Of a stretch of 21,215 nucleotides of DNA, positions 9,388 through 16,234 are shown piece after piece. The notes below the pieces were generated by a model. The model was not told where the DNA came from and made no database searches. It saw only the letters and a list, made by a program, of their open reading frames with translations. Location: positions 1 to 21,215 of the forward strand of contig JBFGJY010000044.1 in NCBI GenBank assembly GCA_041576975.1, written 5' to 3'. This stretch comes from JBFGJY01 sp041576975 (lineage in GTDB: Bacteria > Pseudomonadota > Gammaproteobacteria > UBA4575). The translations under genes and the position numbers were made by a program. Each line of letters starts with the position of its first letter. Within the stretch, counting starts at the first letter, position 1.

Positions 9388-10566
9388 ATGTCAATTTTGA
9401 GCATGGCTGATCTTAATCTCAAGAATCAACGTGTGTTGATTCGTGAAGATCTTAATGTGCCGGTAAAAAATGGTCATGTGACAAGTGCCAAACGTATTGA
9501 GGCAGCATTACCGACAATCCGATTTGCTATTGAAAAAAATGCAAAAGTTATTTTGTTATCACACCTTGGCAGACCAAAAGAGGGTGAATACGATGAAGAG
9601 CAATCATTGTTACCCATTGCAAATTATTTTAGAGAGAAATGTGGTCTCAATGTACGACTCGAAAAGAATTGGCTTGATGGATTTGATGTTGACGTGGGTG
9701 AGGTAGTGTTATGTGAAAATGTACGCTTTCAGGTGGGTGAAAAAAGTAATGACGACAAACTTGCCAAACAAATAGCAAGTTTATGTGATGTTTATGTAAT
9801 GGACGCATTTGGAACTGCACATCGCGCACAAGCTTCTACGCATGGTGTTGCCAAGTATGCACCTATTGCGTGTGCTGGACCGCTATTAAAGAAAGAACTG
9901 GATTCGTTAGAAAAAGCGTTAACCGACCCAGCTAGACCGATGGTCGCGATCGTTGGAGGTGCTAAGGTTTCTACAAAATTAAAACTCTTAGAGTCATTGC
10001 TAGATAAAGTAGATCAATTAATCGTTGGTGGGGGTATTGCAAATACTTTTTTAGCCGCAGCAGGGAAACCGGTTGGGAAATCTCTTTATGAGAAAGATTT
10101 ATTAAGCATTGCCAAAGAATTACTTGCAAAAGCGGAAAGTTTAAAAACAGAAATACCATTGCCTACAGATGTCGTATGTGCCACAGAATTCTCCGATACT
10201 GCAAAAGCAACAACTAAGGTAGTCGAAGAAGTGAAAGATGAAGATATGATTTTGGACTTTGGGCCGCAGTCATCACAAAAACTGGCATCGTTCATGAGTG
10301 ATGCTGGCACCATAGTTTGGAATGGACCGGTAGGTGTGTTTGAGTTTGAGGCCTTTTCACATGGCACAGAGGTTATGGCAAGAGCAATTGCAAACAGTAA
10401 TGCATTTTCAATTGCCGGGGGCGGAGATACTTTGGCTGCAGTAGATAAATTTGGCTTGGAAAATCAAATCTCCTATATCTCAACTGGTGGCGGTGCATTT
10501 CTTGAATATTTAGAAGGAAGACCTCTTCCGGCAGTCGAAATATTAAAAGAAAGGGCATTGGCTTAG
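9388..10566 (+). CDS. pgk: Phosphoglycerate kinase
   Basis: Transfers the acyl phosphate of 1,3-bisphosphoglycerate to ADP, the first ATP-forming step of lower glycolysis. The 392 residues are full length. The N-terminal substrate-binding motif is RVLIREDLNVPV (15-26); also seen are SHLGRP, CENVRF, MDAFGTAHRAQAST, VGGAKVSTKL, WNGPVGVFE, and the nucleotide-binding GGGDT at 344-348. The start MSILSMADLNL matches the family start (E. coli MSVIKMTDLDL), although the ribosome site is weak. The C-terminal stretch LPAVEILKERALA is the helix that is repeated downstream (10568-10776). The encoded protein itself looks intact, so the array does not break the gene. Confidence 0.96.
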   Translation: MSILSMADLNLKNQRVLIREDLNVPVKNGHVTSAKRIEAALPTIRFAIEKNAKVILLSHLGRPKEGEYDEEQSLLPIANYFREKCGLNVRLEKNWLDGFDVDVGEVVLCENVRFQVGEKSNDDKLAKQIASLCDVYVMDAFGTAHRAQASTHGVAKYAPIACAGPLLKKELDSLEKALTDPARPMVAIVGGAKVSTKLKLLESLLDKVDQLIVGGGIANTFLAAAGKPVGKSLYEKDLLSIAKELLAKAESLKTEIPLPTDVVCATEFSDTAKATTKVVEEVKDEDMILDFGPQSSQKLASFMSDAGTIVWNGPVGVFEFEAFSHGTEVMARAIANSNAFSIAGGGDTLAAVDKFGLENQISYISTGGGAFLEYLEGRPLPAVEILKERALA

Positions 10567-10567
10567 C

Positions 10568-10618
10568 ATGATCGTATTGCCCGCTGTTGAGATTTTAGAA
10601 CAAAGAGCTAAGGGCTAG
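10568..10618 (+). pseudogene. Displaced pgk C-terminal tail, form B (16-codon mini-ORF)
   Basis: ATG to TAG encodes MIVLPAVEILEQRAKG. It follows the pgk stop by one base (TAG-C-ATG) in another frame. The peptide is a plausible Pgk C-terminus; E. coli Pgk ends KVLPAVAMLEERAKK. Against the pgk tail, about 27 of 42 bases match, with seven of the differing codons changed only at a synonymous third position. That pattern suggests a pgk allele that diverged under selection. Probably a remnant; expression as a peptide is unproven. Confidence 0.7.
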
Positions 10619-10624
10619 CGCATA

Positions 10625-10672
10625 ATGCCTCTTCCGGCAGTCGAAATATTAAAAGAAAGGGCATTGGCCTAG
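10625..10672 (+). pseudogene. Second copy of pgk C-terminal tail, form A
   Basis: ATG to TAG encodes MPLPAVEILKERALA, the same residues as the end of the intact pgk. From 10628 it differs from pgk by a single synonymous base (GCC for GCT) over 45 bases. AAGGG at 10610-10614 lies ten bases before the ATG and could act as a weak ribosome site. It reads as a tandem copy of the true 3' end. Confidence 0.7.
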
Positions 10673-10673
10673 C

Positions 10674-10724
10674 ATGATCGTATTGTCCGCTGATGAGATT
10701 TTAGAACAAAGAGCTAAGGGTTAA
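10674..10724 (+). pseudogene. Second copy of displaced tail, form B (decayed)
   Basis: ATG to TAA encodes MIVLSADEILEQRAKG. It is the unit 2 counterpart of 10568-10618 with two amino-acid changes (Pro to Ser, Val to Asp) in the conserved LPAVEIL core, which suggests relaxed constraint. One base separates it from the preceding stop. Confidence 0.65.
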
Positions 10725-10725
10725 C

Positions 10726-10776
10726 ATGAAATGCCTCTTTACAGCAGTTGAAATAGTAAAAGAGAGGGCAAAATAA
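10726..10776 (+). pseudogene. Third, diverged pgk tail (form C)
   Basis: ATG to TAA encodes MKCLFTAVEIVKERAK. The TAVEIVKERAK part matches the Pgk C-terminus. A one-base insertion after CCTCTT puts the upstream part out of register. It is the last and most diverged member of the array, next to the pyk leader, so it may be the oldest displaced 3' end. AAGGG (10716-10720) lies five bases before the ATG. Confidence 0.6.
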
Positions 10777-10835
10777 AAGTAGGTTAGTAATGTTAACTAA
10801 AAATTTCAATTTAAGATTTAAGGCGCTGAAATAGT

Positions 10836-12314
10836 ATGGCCATCCTCACGGAAATTCGCTATAGAAAAGTGATATTACGGCATACAAAAATTATTGCTAC
10901 ATTGGGTCCAGCTACTGACAGCGAGCAAGTTTTAGGTAGGCTCATTGATGCGGGTATTGATTTGGTACGTCTTAACTTTTCGCATGGATCACATGAAGAA
11001 AATGTTTGGCGAATAAAAACACTACGTAAGCTCAGTAAAGAAAAAAATCATGAAGTTGGAGTGTTGGGGGACTTGCAGGGCGCAAAAATTAGAATTGGCA
11101 TATTTAAAGACAAAGTTATCCAGTTAAAAGTGGGTGAACAATTTTGTATTGATACAAATATGCCTATAGATCAAGGGGATCAAGCAAAAGTTGGAACGAC
11201 TTATAAAGGCTTGGCAAATGATGTTGGAAAAGGAGATACACTACTCATTGATGATGGGCGAATTATATTAAGTGTTATCAGTGTCGAGCAAGGAAAGATA
11301 AATTGCGAAGTTATTATGGGTGGTGAGTTAACCAGTAATAAAGGCATCAACCGTCAAGGTGGGGGGCTAGCAGCACCCGCACTAACCGATAAAGATCGTG
11401 AAGATGTAAAAAATGCTGTTAAGTTAGATATAGATTACTTAGCGATTTCATTTCCACGCTCTGCAGAAGACATTAAGTTAGCAAAAAATTTATTTGTAGA
11501 GGCGGGTGGTGAGGCGGGTATCGTCGCTAAGATTGAACGTGTTGAAGCCCTAGATGCCATTGATGAAATTTTAGATGAATGTGATGCCATTATGATTGGT
11601 CGTGGTGATCTTGGCGTTGAAATTGGTGATGCCGAAGTACCTGGAGTGCAAAAGTCATTAATTGATCGAGCGCATGATAAAAACCGAGTCGCCATAACCG
11701 CAACACAAATGATGGAATCCATGACGTATAGTCCTATCCCAACACGTGCCGAAGTATCAGATGTTGCCAATGCTGTATTAGATGGAACCGATGCGGTGAT
11801 GTTGTCGGGTGAAACCGCAATGGGTAAATATCCCGTTGAAGCGGTTAAGGCTATGAATCGCACATGTTTGGCGTCAGAGCGGCGGTCCTATAAAACAATG
11901 TCTGACCATCGTATGTACGCCCGATTTGGGAGAGTGGATGAGGCCATAGCCATGTCAGCAATGTATACCGCCAATCATTTAGACGTTGCAGCTATTGCAG
12001 CCTTGACAGAATCTGGGTCTACAGCCTTATGGATGTCTCGCATAAGCTCTGCGATTCCTATTTATGCACTTACTCGACACATGAAAACCTTACGTAGAGT
12101 AACGTTATACAAAGGCGTCTATCCCGCAAGCTTAGAATTACTAGGCCGAACTCATGCAAAAGTCAATAAAGACGCCATTGACTTATTACTTCATTGCAAT
12201 GCAGTGCATGAAAATGATTTAGTCATCATTACAAAAGGCGACTTGATGGGTGTGGATGGCGGTACCAATGCATTGAAAATTGTTCGAGTAGGACACTTAA
12301 TTGAACCAGACTAA
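10836..12314 (+). CDS. pyk: Pyruvate kinase
   Basis: Converts phosphoenolpyruvate and ADP to pyruvate and ATP in the cytoplasm. The 492 residues are in the normal range. Visible motifs: TKIIATLGPATD near the N-terminus, RLNFSHGS (45-52; Arg, Asn, Ser and His of the active site), LGDLQGAKIRIG, AISFPRS, IVAKIERVEALD with the catalytic Lys, IMIGRGDLGVE, ATQMMESM and DGTDAVMLSGETAMGKYP. ATG 10836 adds 11 residues before the usual family start. GTG 10869 would give MILRHTKIIATLGPA, like the common MLRRTKIVATLGPA, so the start is uncertain. It lies downstream of the pgk tail array and 74 nt before fba; the array therefore sits in what may be an operon mRNA. Confidence 0.95.
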   Translation: MAILTEIRYRKVILRHTKIIATLGPATDSEQVLGRLIDAGIDLVRLNFSHGSHEENVWRIKTLRKLSKEKNHEVGVLGDLQGAKIRIGIFKDKVIQLKVGEQFCIDTNMPIDQGDQAKVGTTYKGLANDVGKGDTLLIDDGRIILSVISVEQGKINCEVIMGGELTSNKGINRQGGGLAAPALTDKDREDVKNAVKLDIDYLAISFPRSAEDIKLAKNLFVEAGGEAGIVAKIERVEALDAIDEILDECDAIMIGRGDLGVEIGDAEVPGVQKSLIDRAHDKNRVAITATQMMESMTYSPIPTRAEVSDVANAVLDGTDAVMLSGETAMGKYPVEAVKAMNRTCLASERRSYKTMSDHRMYARFGRVDEAIAMSAMYTANHLDVAAIAALTESGSTALWMSRISSAIPIYALTRHMKTLRRVTLYKGVYPASLELLGRTHAKVNKDAIDLLLHCNAVHENDLVIITKGDLMGVDGGTNALKIVRVGHLIEPD

Positions 12315-12388
12315 CTTGATAAAATTATTAGAAATTCAAAAACCATTATTTATTTCCGTAATAAACACTTGGCCCCAGGAGAACACAT

Positions 12389-13414
12389 ATGAAGACAGAA
12401 GAGCTAAATAAAATCGCAAACGCAATGGTGGCGCCCGGACGAGGCATTTTGGCTATGGATGAAAGCCACCCCACATGCAACAAACGCTTTGAAAAATTAG
12501 GTATACCAACCACTAAAGAAATGCGACAAGCCTATCGCGATATGTTGGTGACTGCGCCTGGCTTATCTGACTACATCAGTGGCGCAATTTTATTTGATGA
12601 AACAATTCGTCAAAAAACTCTGGACGGCACACCCTTTGTGGATTATTTAAGTAAGAATGGGATCATCTCAGGAATTAAAGTGGATGCAGGAGCCAAACCG
12701 TTGGCAGGTCATGAGAGTGAAAAAGTCACCGAAGGTTTAGACGGTTTGCGTGAAAGACTTGCAGAATATTATGAATTAGGTGCACGTTTTTCAAAATGGC
12801 GTGCAGTAATTACCATAGGTGAGCATATCCCTAGCTGGGCATGTATCGAAGCCAATGCGCATGCGTTGGCCCGCTACGCCCATTTAAGTCAAGAGGCTGG
12901 AATAGTTCCTATTGTGGAACCTGAAGTACTCATGGATGGTGACCATTCCATTGAACGCTGCTATGAAGTTACAGAGCTAACGCAAAGGATTGTGTTTCAC
13001 CAACTTAAAAATCAAGGCGTGTTACTTCAAGGCATGGTGCTCAAACCTAGCATGGTCATATCTGGCGTTTCGGCAAAAAATCGTGCCGATACAAATACCG
13101 TTGCTGAACAAACTATACGTTGTTTAATGAACACAGTACCTGCAGCAGTACCTGGTATTGCATTTTTATCAGGTGGGCAAAGTGATGAAGAAGCAAGTGC
13201 ACATCTTAATGCAATGAACTCATTAGGTATTCAGTTACCATGGGCTTTAACGTTTTCTTACGGACGTGCACTACAACAAACTGCCATGCAAACTTGGAAT
13301 GGCGATAGCGCAAATGTGAACAAAGCGCAACAAGCGTTGCTGTGGCGTGCTAGATGTAATGGTTCGGCAGCGTTAGGAAAATATAGTGATGCCATGGAAA
13401 AACAAGCTGCATAA
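12389..13414 (+). CDS. fba: Fructose-bisphosphate aldolase, class I
   Basis: Cleaves fructose-1,6-bisphosphate to the two triose phosphates, or runs in reverse for gluconeogenesis. The sequence is the metal-independent, Schiff-base (class I) type, not the zinc class II enzyme of E. coli FbaA. Matches to muscle aldolase active-site positions: Asp24 (LAMDES), Lys97 (GIKVD), Lys136 (SKWRAV), Glu177 and Glu179 (VEPEV), and the Schiff-base Lys219 (GMVLKPSMV). GGQS in LSGGQSDEE is the usual phosphate-binding loop. At 341 residues it is slightly shorter than animal enzymes and lacks their C-terminal Tyr. AGGAG at 12377-12381 with a seven-base spacer supports the start. It is the last gene of the carbon block. 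Confidence 0.95.
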   Translation: MKTEELNKIANAMVAPGRGILAMDESHPTCNKRFEKLGIPTTKEMRQAYRDMLVTAPGLSDYISGAILFDETIRQKTLDGTPFVDYLSKNGIISGIKVDAGAKPLAGHESEKVTEGLDGLRERLAEYYELGARFSKWRAVITIGEHIPSWACIEANAHALARYAHLSQEAGIVPIVEPEVLMDGDHSIERCYEVTELTQRIVFHQLKNQGVLLQGMVLKPSMVISGVSAKNRADTNTVAEQTIRCLMNTVPAAVPGIAFLSGGQSDEEASAHLNAMNSLGIQLPWALTFSYGRALQQTAMQTWNGDSANVNKAQQALLWRARCNGSAALGKYSDAMEKQAA

Positions 13415-13763
13415 TGGTTGTTTATATTTATTTTTAAAACGGGAGAGTGAAGTTGTAATTCATAGTTACTAGTAATTGCAGCAGATCTTTCCCGGATACT
13501 CTTTTGCTCTTATATTAGTTCAAGAGCACTCGCCGATTAAAATTTATCCAATATCAGGATTTTTTGGTACAAGTTAATGCATTTGCTAAGGCGGTGGTGC
13601 ACTAGGCACCCGTTCTGTATAAATCGATATTAGTGCATTTGCATCACAAATTCTTTATAGTTGCATGTAAACAATAAGTCAGGGCAAGCAAATTTGCCCA
13701 ATTAATAAGAATCACAAATAAATCCGCAAATTTTAGAAATCATTCAAGTTAAGGAGTGCTGTC
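13415..13763. promoter_or_regulatory. 349-bp control region between fba and glnK
   Basis: No gene is visible here. From left to right: an inverted repeat TGCTCTT/AAGAGCA (13505-13528, ten-base loop, no T-run); a direct repeat TTA[A/G]TGCATTTGC at 13574-13586 and 13630-13642, 56 bp apart; the palindrome GGTGC-ACTAG-GCACC at 13596-13610; a second palindrome GGGCAA-N6-TTGCCC at 13682-13699. PII-amtB operons are commonly driven by NtrC and sigma-54. The GGTGC/GCACC palindrome uses the same bases as an NtrC site but inverted, and I found no sequence meeting the sigma-54 GG-N10-GC rule well. Regulation by nitrogen status is therefore inferred from gene content only. Confidence 0.45.
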
Positions 13764-14102
13764 ATGAAAATGATTACAGCCATTATTAAGCCGTTTAAGC
13801 TCGATGACGTTAGAGAGGCTTTATCCGAGATAGGGATACAGGGTCTAACCGTAAGCGAAGTTAAGGGGTTTGGACGTCAAAAAGGCCACACCGAGCTCTA
13901 TCGTGGGGCCGAATATGTCGTCGATTTTTTGCCAAAAATAAAAATGGAAATTGGGGTACCAGATGATCGTGTTGAAGCAGTGATTGAAACAATTACTAAG
14001 ACAGCTAACACTGGAAAAATTGGCGATGGAAAGATTTTTGTCACTAATGTTGAACAAGTAACACGTATTCGTACCGGTGAAACGGGCCAAGATGCATTAT
14101 AA
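13764..14102 (+). CDS. glnK: PII nitrogen regulatory protein (GlnB/GlnK family)
   Basis: A 112-residue trimeric signalling protein that reads 2-oxoglutarate, ATP and ADP and binds targets; when encoded beside amtB it normally blocks the ammonium channel under nitrogen excess. The sequence starts MKMITAIIKPFKLDDVREAL. The T-loop carries Tyr51 (GAEYVVDF), the uridylylation site, preceded by KGFGRQKGHTELYRG. The B-loop is TGKIGDGKIFV, and the C-terminus RIRTGETGQDAL is typical. AAGGAG at 13751-13756 supports the start. The name glnK rather than glnB rests on its position before amtB; the sequence alone does not separate them. Confidence 0.93.
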   Translation: MKMITAIIKPFKLDDVREALSEIGIQGLTVSEVKGFGRQKGHTELYRGAEYVVDFLPKIKMEIGVPDDRVEAVIETITKTANTGKIGDGKIFVTNVEQVTRIRTGETGQDAL

Positions 14103-14121
14103 AAATAAGAAGGAAATGAAT

Positions 14122-15432
14122 ATGGATATCAACATTAAAAATATAAAGCACAATATTTGGGTAATTGCATTACTAATTTATGCGCTTCCATGTTTTGCAT
14201 TTGCAGAAGACGGATTAGATACAGGTGATACGGCTTGGTTGCTTATCTCGACCGCATTGGTGTTGTTTATGACAATTCCTGGATTATCTCTATTTTATGC
14301 GGGTTTAGTGCGCAGTAAAAATGTGCTGTCAGTATTTATGCAATGTTTTTCGATTACTTGCTTGGTTTCAATTTTATGGTTGGTATTTGGTTACAGTCTT
14401 GCGTTTAGTGATGGCGGCACCATTAACAATTGGCTAGGAGATTTTTCAAATGCGTTTTTAGCGAACGTTACACGGCAATCAACGATTGGAACAATTCCTG
14501 AGTCTGTGTTCGTCATGTTTCAGTTGACATTTGCCATTATTACGCCTGCGCTTATTGTTGGCGGGTTTGCAGAACGTATGAAATTTTCCGCTATGCTGTG
14601 GTTTACAGCTTTGTGGCTACTCGTTGTGTATTTACCTGTGTGTCATTGGGTATGGGGCGGTGGTTGGTTAGGTGAAAAAGGTGTGCTGGATTTTGCTGGC
14701 GGATTAGTTGTGCATTTAACTGCAGGCGCTGGTGCAATCGTCGCTGCAATGGTGTTAGGAAGTAGAAAAGGTTTTCCTCGAACTGCCATGCCGCCACATA
14801 ATTTAAGCTTATCGGTAGCGGGTGCTGGAATGTTATGGGTGGGCTGGTTTGGATTTAATGCAGGCAGTGCAGCTGCAGCAAATTATGATGCAGGGATGGC
14901 CATGTTGGTAACACATATCAGTGCTGCAACAGCGTCTTTAGTATGGATGTTTGCTGAATGGATTAAATACGGTAAACCCAGTGTATTAGGGATTGTCACG
15001 GGTATGGTTGCTGGTCTGGGAACTATCACTCCGGCATCCGGATTTGTTGGCCCAATGGGTGCTTTAATTATTGGTGCTGCCGCCGGAATCATTTGTTTTA
15101 CCGCAACGAACTTCATTAAACGGGTACTTCATATTGATGATTCATTGGACGTTTTTCCCGTACACGGTGTCGGTGGTATGTTAGGGACATTTCTAGCAGG
15201 AATATTGATTGCAGAACAATTTGGTGGTGTAGGTTTGTCAGAAGGTACTACGATAGGTGCGCAAGTTTGGATACAAGTTCAGGGCATACTTGCAGTGCTT
15301 ATTTGGACAGTTGTCGCGACCTTTATTATTTTGCAAGTCGTAAAAGTAATTGTTGGTTTGCGTGTGAATGAGCAAGAAGAGACTCAAGGTTTGGATATTA
15401 CCCAGCATGAAGAAAGTGGATATAATATGTGA
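14122..15432 (+). CDS. amtB: Ammonium channel (Amt/Rh family)
   Basis: Inner-membrane channel for ammonium/ammonia uptake. Start ATG 14122 is preferred because AAGGA (14110-14114) lies seven bases upstream; ATG 14116 is too close, and the frame open to 14077 overlaps glnK. The 436 residues begin with a signal-peptide-like hydrophobic stretch (cleavage near CFAFA-EDG), then about eleven membrane segments. Family landmarks: DTAWLLIS..FYAGLVRSKNVLS, Asp190 (LDFAGG), the pore twin histidines His198 (VVHLTAG) and His348 (FPVHGVGG), each 30 higher than E. coli mature numbering because the signal peptide is counted. The gene starts 19 nt after glnK, so they form one transcript. Confidence 0.95.
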   Translation: MDINIKNIKHNIWVIALLIYALPCFAFAEDGLDTGDTAWLLISTALVLFMTIPGLSLFYAGLVRSKNVLSVFMQCFSITCLVSILWLVFGYSLAFSDGGTINNWLGDFSNAFLANVTRQSTIGTIPESVFVMFQLTFAIITPALIVGGFAERMKFSAMLWFTALWLLVVYLPVCHWVWGGGWLGEKGVLDFAGGLVVHLTAGAGAIVAAMVLGSRKGFPRTAMPPHNLSLSVAGAGMLWVGWFGFNAGSAAAANYDAGMAMLVTHISAATASLVWMFAEWIKYGKPSVLGIVTGMVAGLGTITPASGFVGPMGALIIGAAAGIICFTATNFIKRVLHIDDSLDVFPVHGVGGMLGTFLAGILIAEQFGGVGLSEGTTIGAQVWIQVQGILAVLIWTVVATFIILQVVKVIVGLRVNEQEETQGLDITQHEESGYNM

Positions 15433-15450
15433 ACATCAAACGGAAATTTA

Positions 15451-15477
15451 AAAAAGGGGCTTCAAGCCCCTTTTTTT
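15451..15477. terminator. Bidirectional terminator between amtB and bioD
   Basis: A-run at 15451-15455, GGGGCTT-C-AAGCCCC at 15456-15470 (a GGGGC/GCCCC stem with a TTCAA loop in practice), T-run at 15471-15477. It works for both convergent genes. The bioD stop codon (TCA on this strand, 15462-15464) is in the loop. Confidence 0.9.
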
Positions 15478-16175
15478 ATTTCATGAGTAAGAAGTGTTTG
15501 AATTATAGATTGTGATTTACTTGGATCATTTTTAAGTATTTCATTGTATGAAATTGAAAAAGTTGAAACACTGAGAAGCGTTTTTAAATCCTCAAGGTTA
15601 TTCATCGATTCATCTTTGCGCTTTTCTTTCTGGTTAAGGATTACAGCGCTTAATGATAATCCTTGATTATCAATAGCTTCAGCAGTTAACAAGATATGAT
15701 TAATACATCCGAGCTGATCGTTAGCCACTAATAAAACGGGTAAATTTAATTTTTTTGCAAGGTCTGCGTTGTTTCCATCTTCACACAAAGGGGAATAAAA
15801 ACCTCCGGCCCCTTCAACAACTAAAAAATCATCGTCTGTTAGATTCGTTGTGCATGCGTTCACGACTTCATTTAGAAATATTGGTTGATTTATCAAACGA
15901 GCAGCACGTTGTGGAGAAATTGCCGGTTCAAATCGAAATGGGCAGACCTCAGCAAGAGGAAATTTTTGATTAGCGGCTTCATAGTAGCGAAGCGCATCTT
16001 CAGGTTCTAATTCAATGCCCACTCGTGTGCAACCAGATTCAATTGGTTTTCTTGGCACGGCATTAATATTATTGCCATATAGTAGAGTAATAATTTGTGT
16101 ACCGATGTAGGTCTTACCAACATCGGTATCGGTGCCTGTTATAAATAGGCCTTTTCTTTGTACAACTTTTTTCAT
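15462..16175 (-). CDS. bioD: Dethiobiotin synthetase
   Basis: ATP-dependent closing of the ureido ring of dethiobiotin from diaminopelargonate and CO2, the penultimate step of biotin synthesis. At 237 residues it is close to the usual ~225. The P-loop is GTDTDVGKT (14-22). KPIESG (43-48) supplies the conserved substrate Lys, and VVEGAGGFYSPL and VANDQLGCINHILLT are family motifs. No other biotin gene is in the window, so it is either a stand-alone gene or its partners lie elsewhere. The C-terminal codons (..HEIKKGA) are read through the shared terminator stem. Its start lies 102 nt from that of the divergent tetR gene. Confidence 0.92.
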   Translation of the reverse strand: MKKVVQRKGLFITGTDTDVGKTYIGTQIITLLYGNNINAVPRKPIESGCTRVGIELEPEDALRYYEAANQKFPLAEVCPFRFEPAISPQRAARLINQPIFLNEVVNACTTNLTDDDFLVVEGAGGFYSPLCEDGNNADLAKKLNLPVLLVANDQLGCINHILLTAEAIDNQGLSLSAVILNQKEKRKDESMNNLEDLKTLLSVSTFSISYNEILKNDPSKSQSIIQTLLTHEIKKGA

Positions 16176-16204
16176 TCTTCAAAAACAATAAGTTATGAAT
16201 TAAT

Positions 16205-16234
16205 TTGACAAACATACCGACTGGTATGTATAAC
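16205..16234 (+). promoter_or_regulatory. Sigma-70-type promoter of the tetR-RND operon
   Basis: TTGACA at 16205-16210 and TATAAC at 16229-16234, with an 18-base spacer. The operator at 16212-16250 covers the spacer, the -10 and the likely start of transcription, the expected arrangement for direct repression. Confidence 0.65.

Larger units (their letters stand above)
10522..10779 (+). repeat. 106-bp periodic array of pgk 3' ends (two full units and a diverged third)
   Basis: Unit 1 is 10522-10627 and includes the last 15 codons (with stop) of pgk. Unit 2 is 10628-10733. Unit 3 starts at 10734 at exactly the same 106-bp step and is recognisable to about 10773. Counting by eye, units 1 and 2 differ at 9 of 106 positions: one in the first 45 bases and eight in the rest. 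Each full unit contains two tails, an A form (LPAVEILKERALA) and a B form (LPAVEILEQRAKG, or LSADEILEQRAKG in unit 2). No integrase, inverted repeats or target-site duplication is visible. Most likely origin: additive recombination at the 3' end of pgk followed by tandem duplication. Confidence 0.92.

Noticed and set aside
10522..10779. CRISPR array or satellite repeat
   Set aside because: Only two full units and a diverged third, 106-bp period, no short conserved repeat with unique spacers, and the content is recognisably pgk coding sequence.
11435..11863. 142-residue ORF on the minus strand inside pyk
   Set aside because: It lies wholly opposite conserved pyruvate kinase motifs, has low-complexity Ser/Ala/Ile composition and no ribosome site; a shadow frame.
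13505..13528. Terminator after fba
   Set aside because: The 7-bp inverted repeat has a ten-base loop and no T-run on the exit side, so it does not meet the intrinsic terminator pattern.
13561..13620. Sigma-54 promoter (GG-N10-GC) upstream of glnK
   Set aside because: Candidates at GGTAC..ATGC and AGGCAC..CTGT either have an 11-base gap or lack the GC at -12.
14077..14121. Upstream start for amtB overlapping glnK
   Set aside because: It would add a Lys-rich stretch before the signal peptide; the ribosome site fits ATG 14122.
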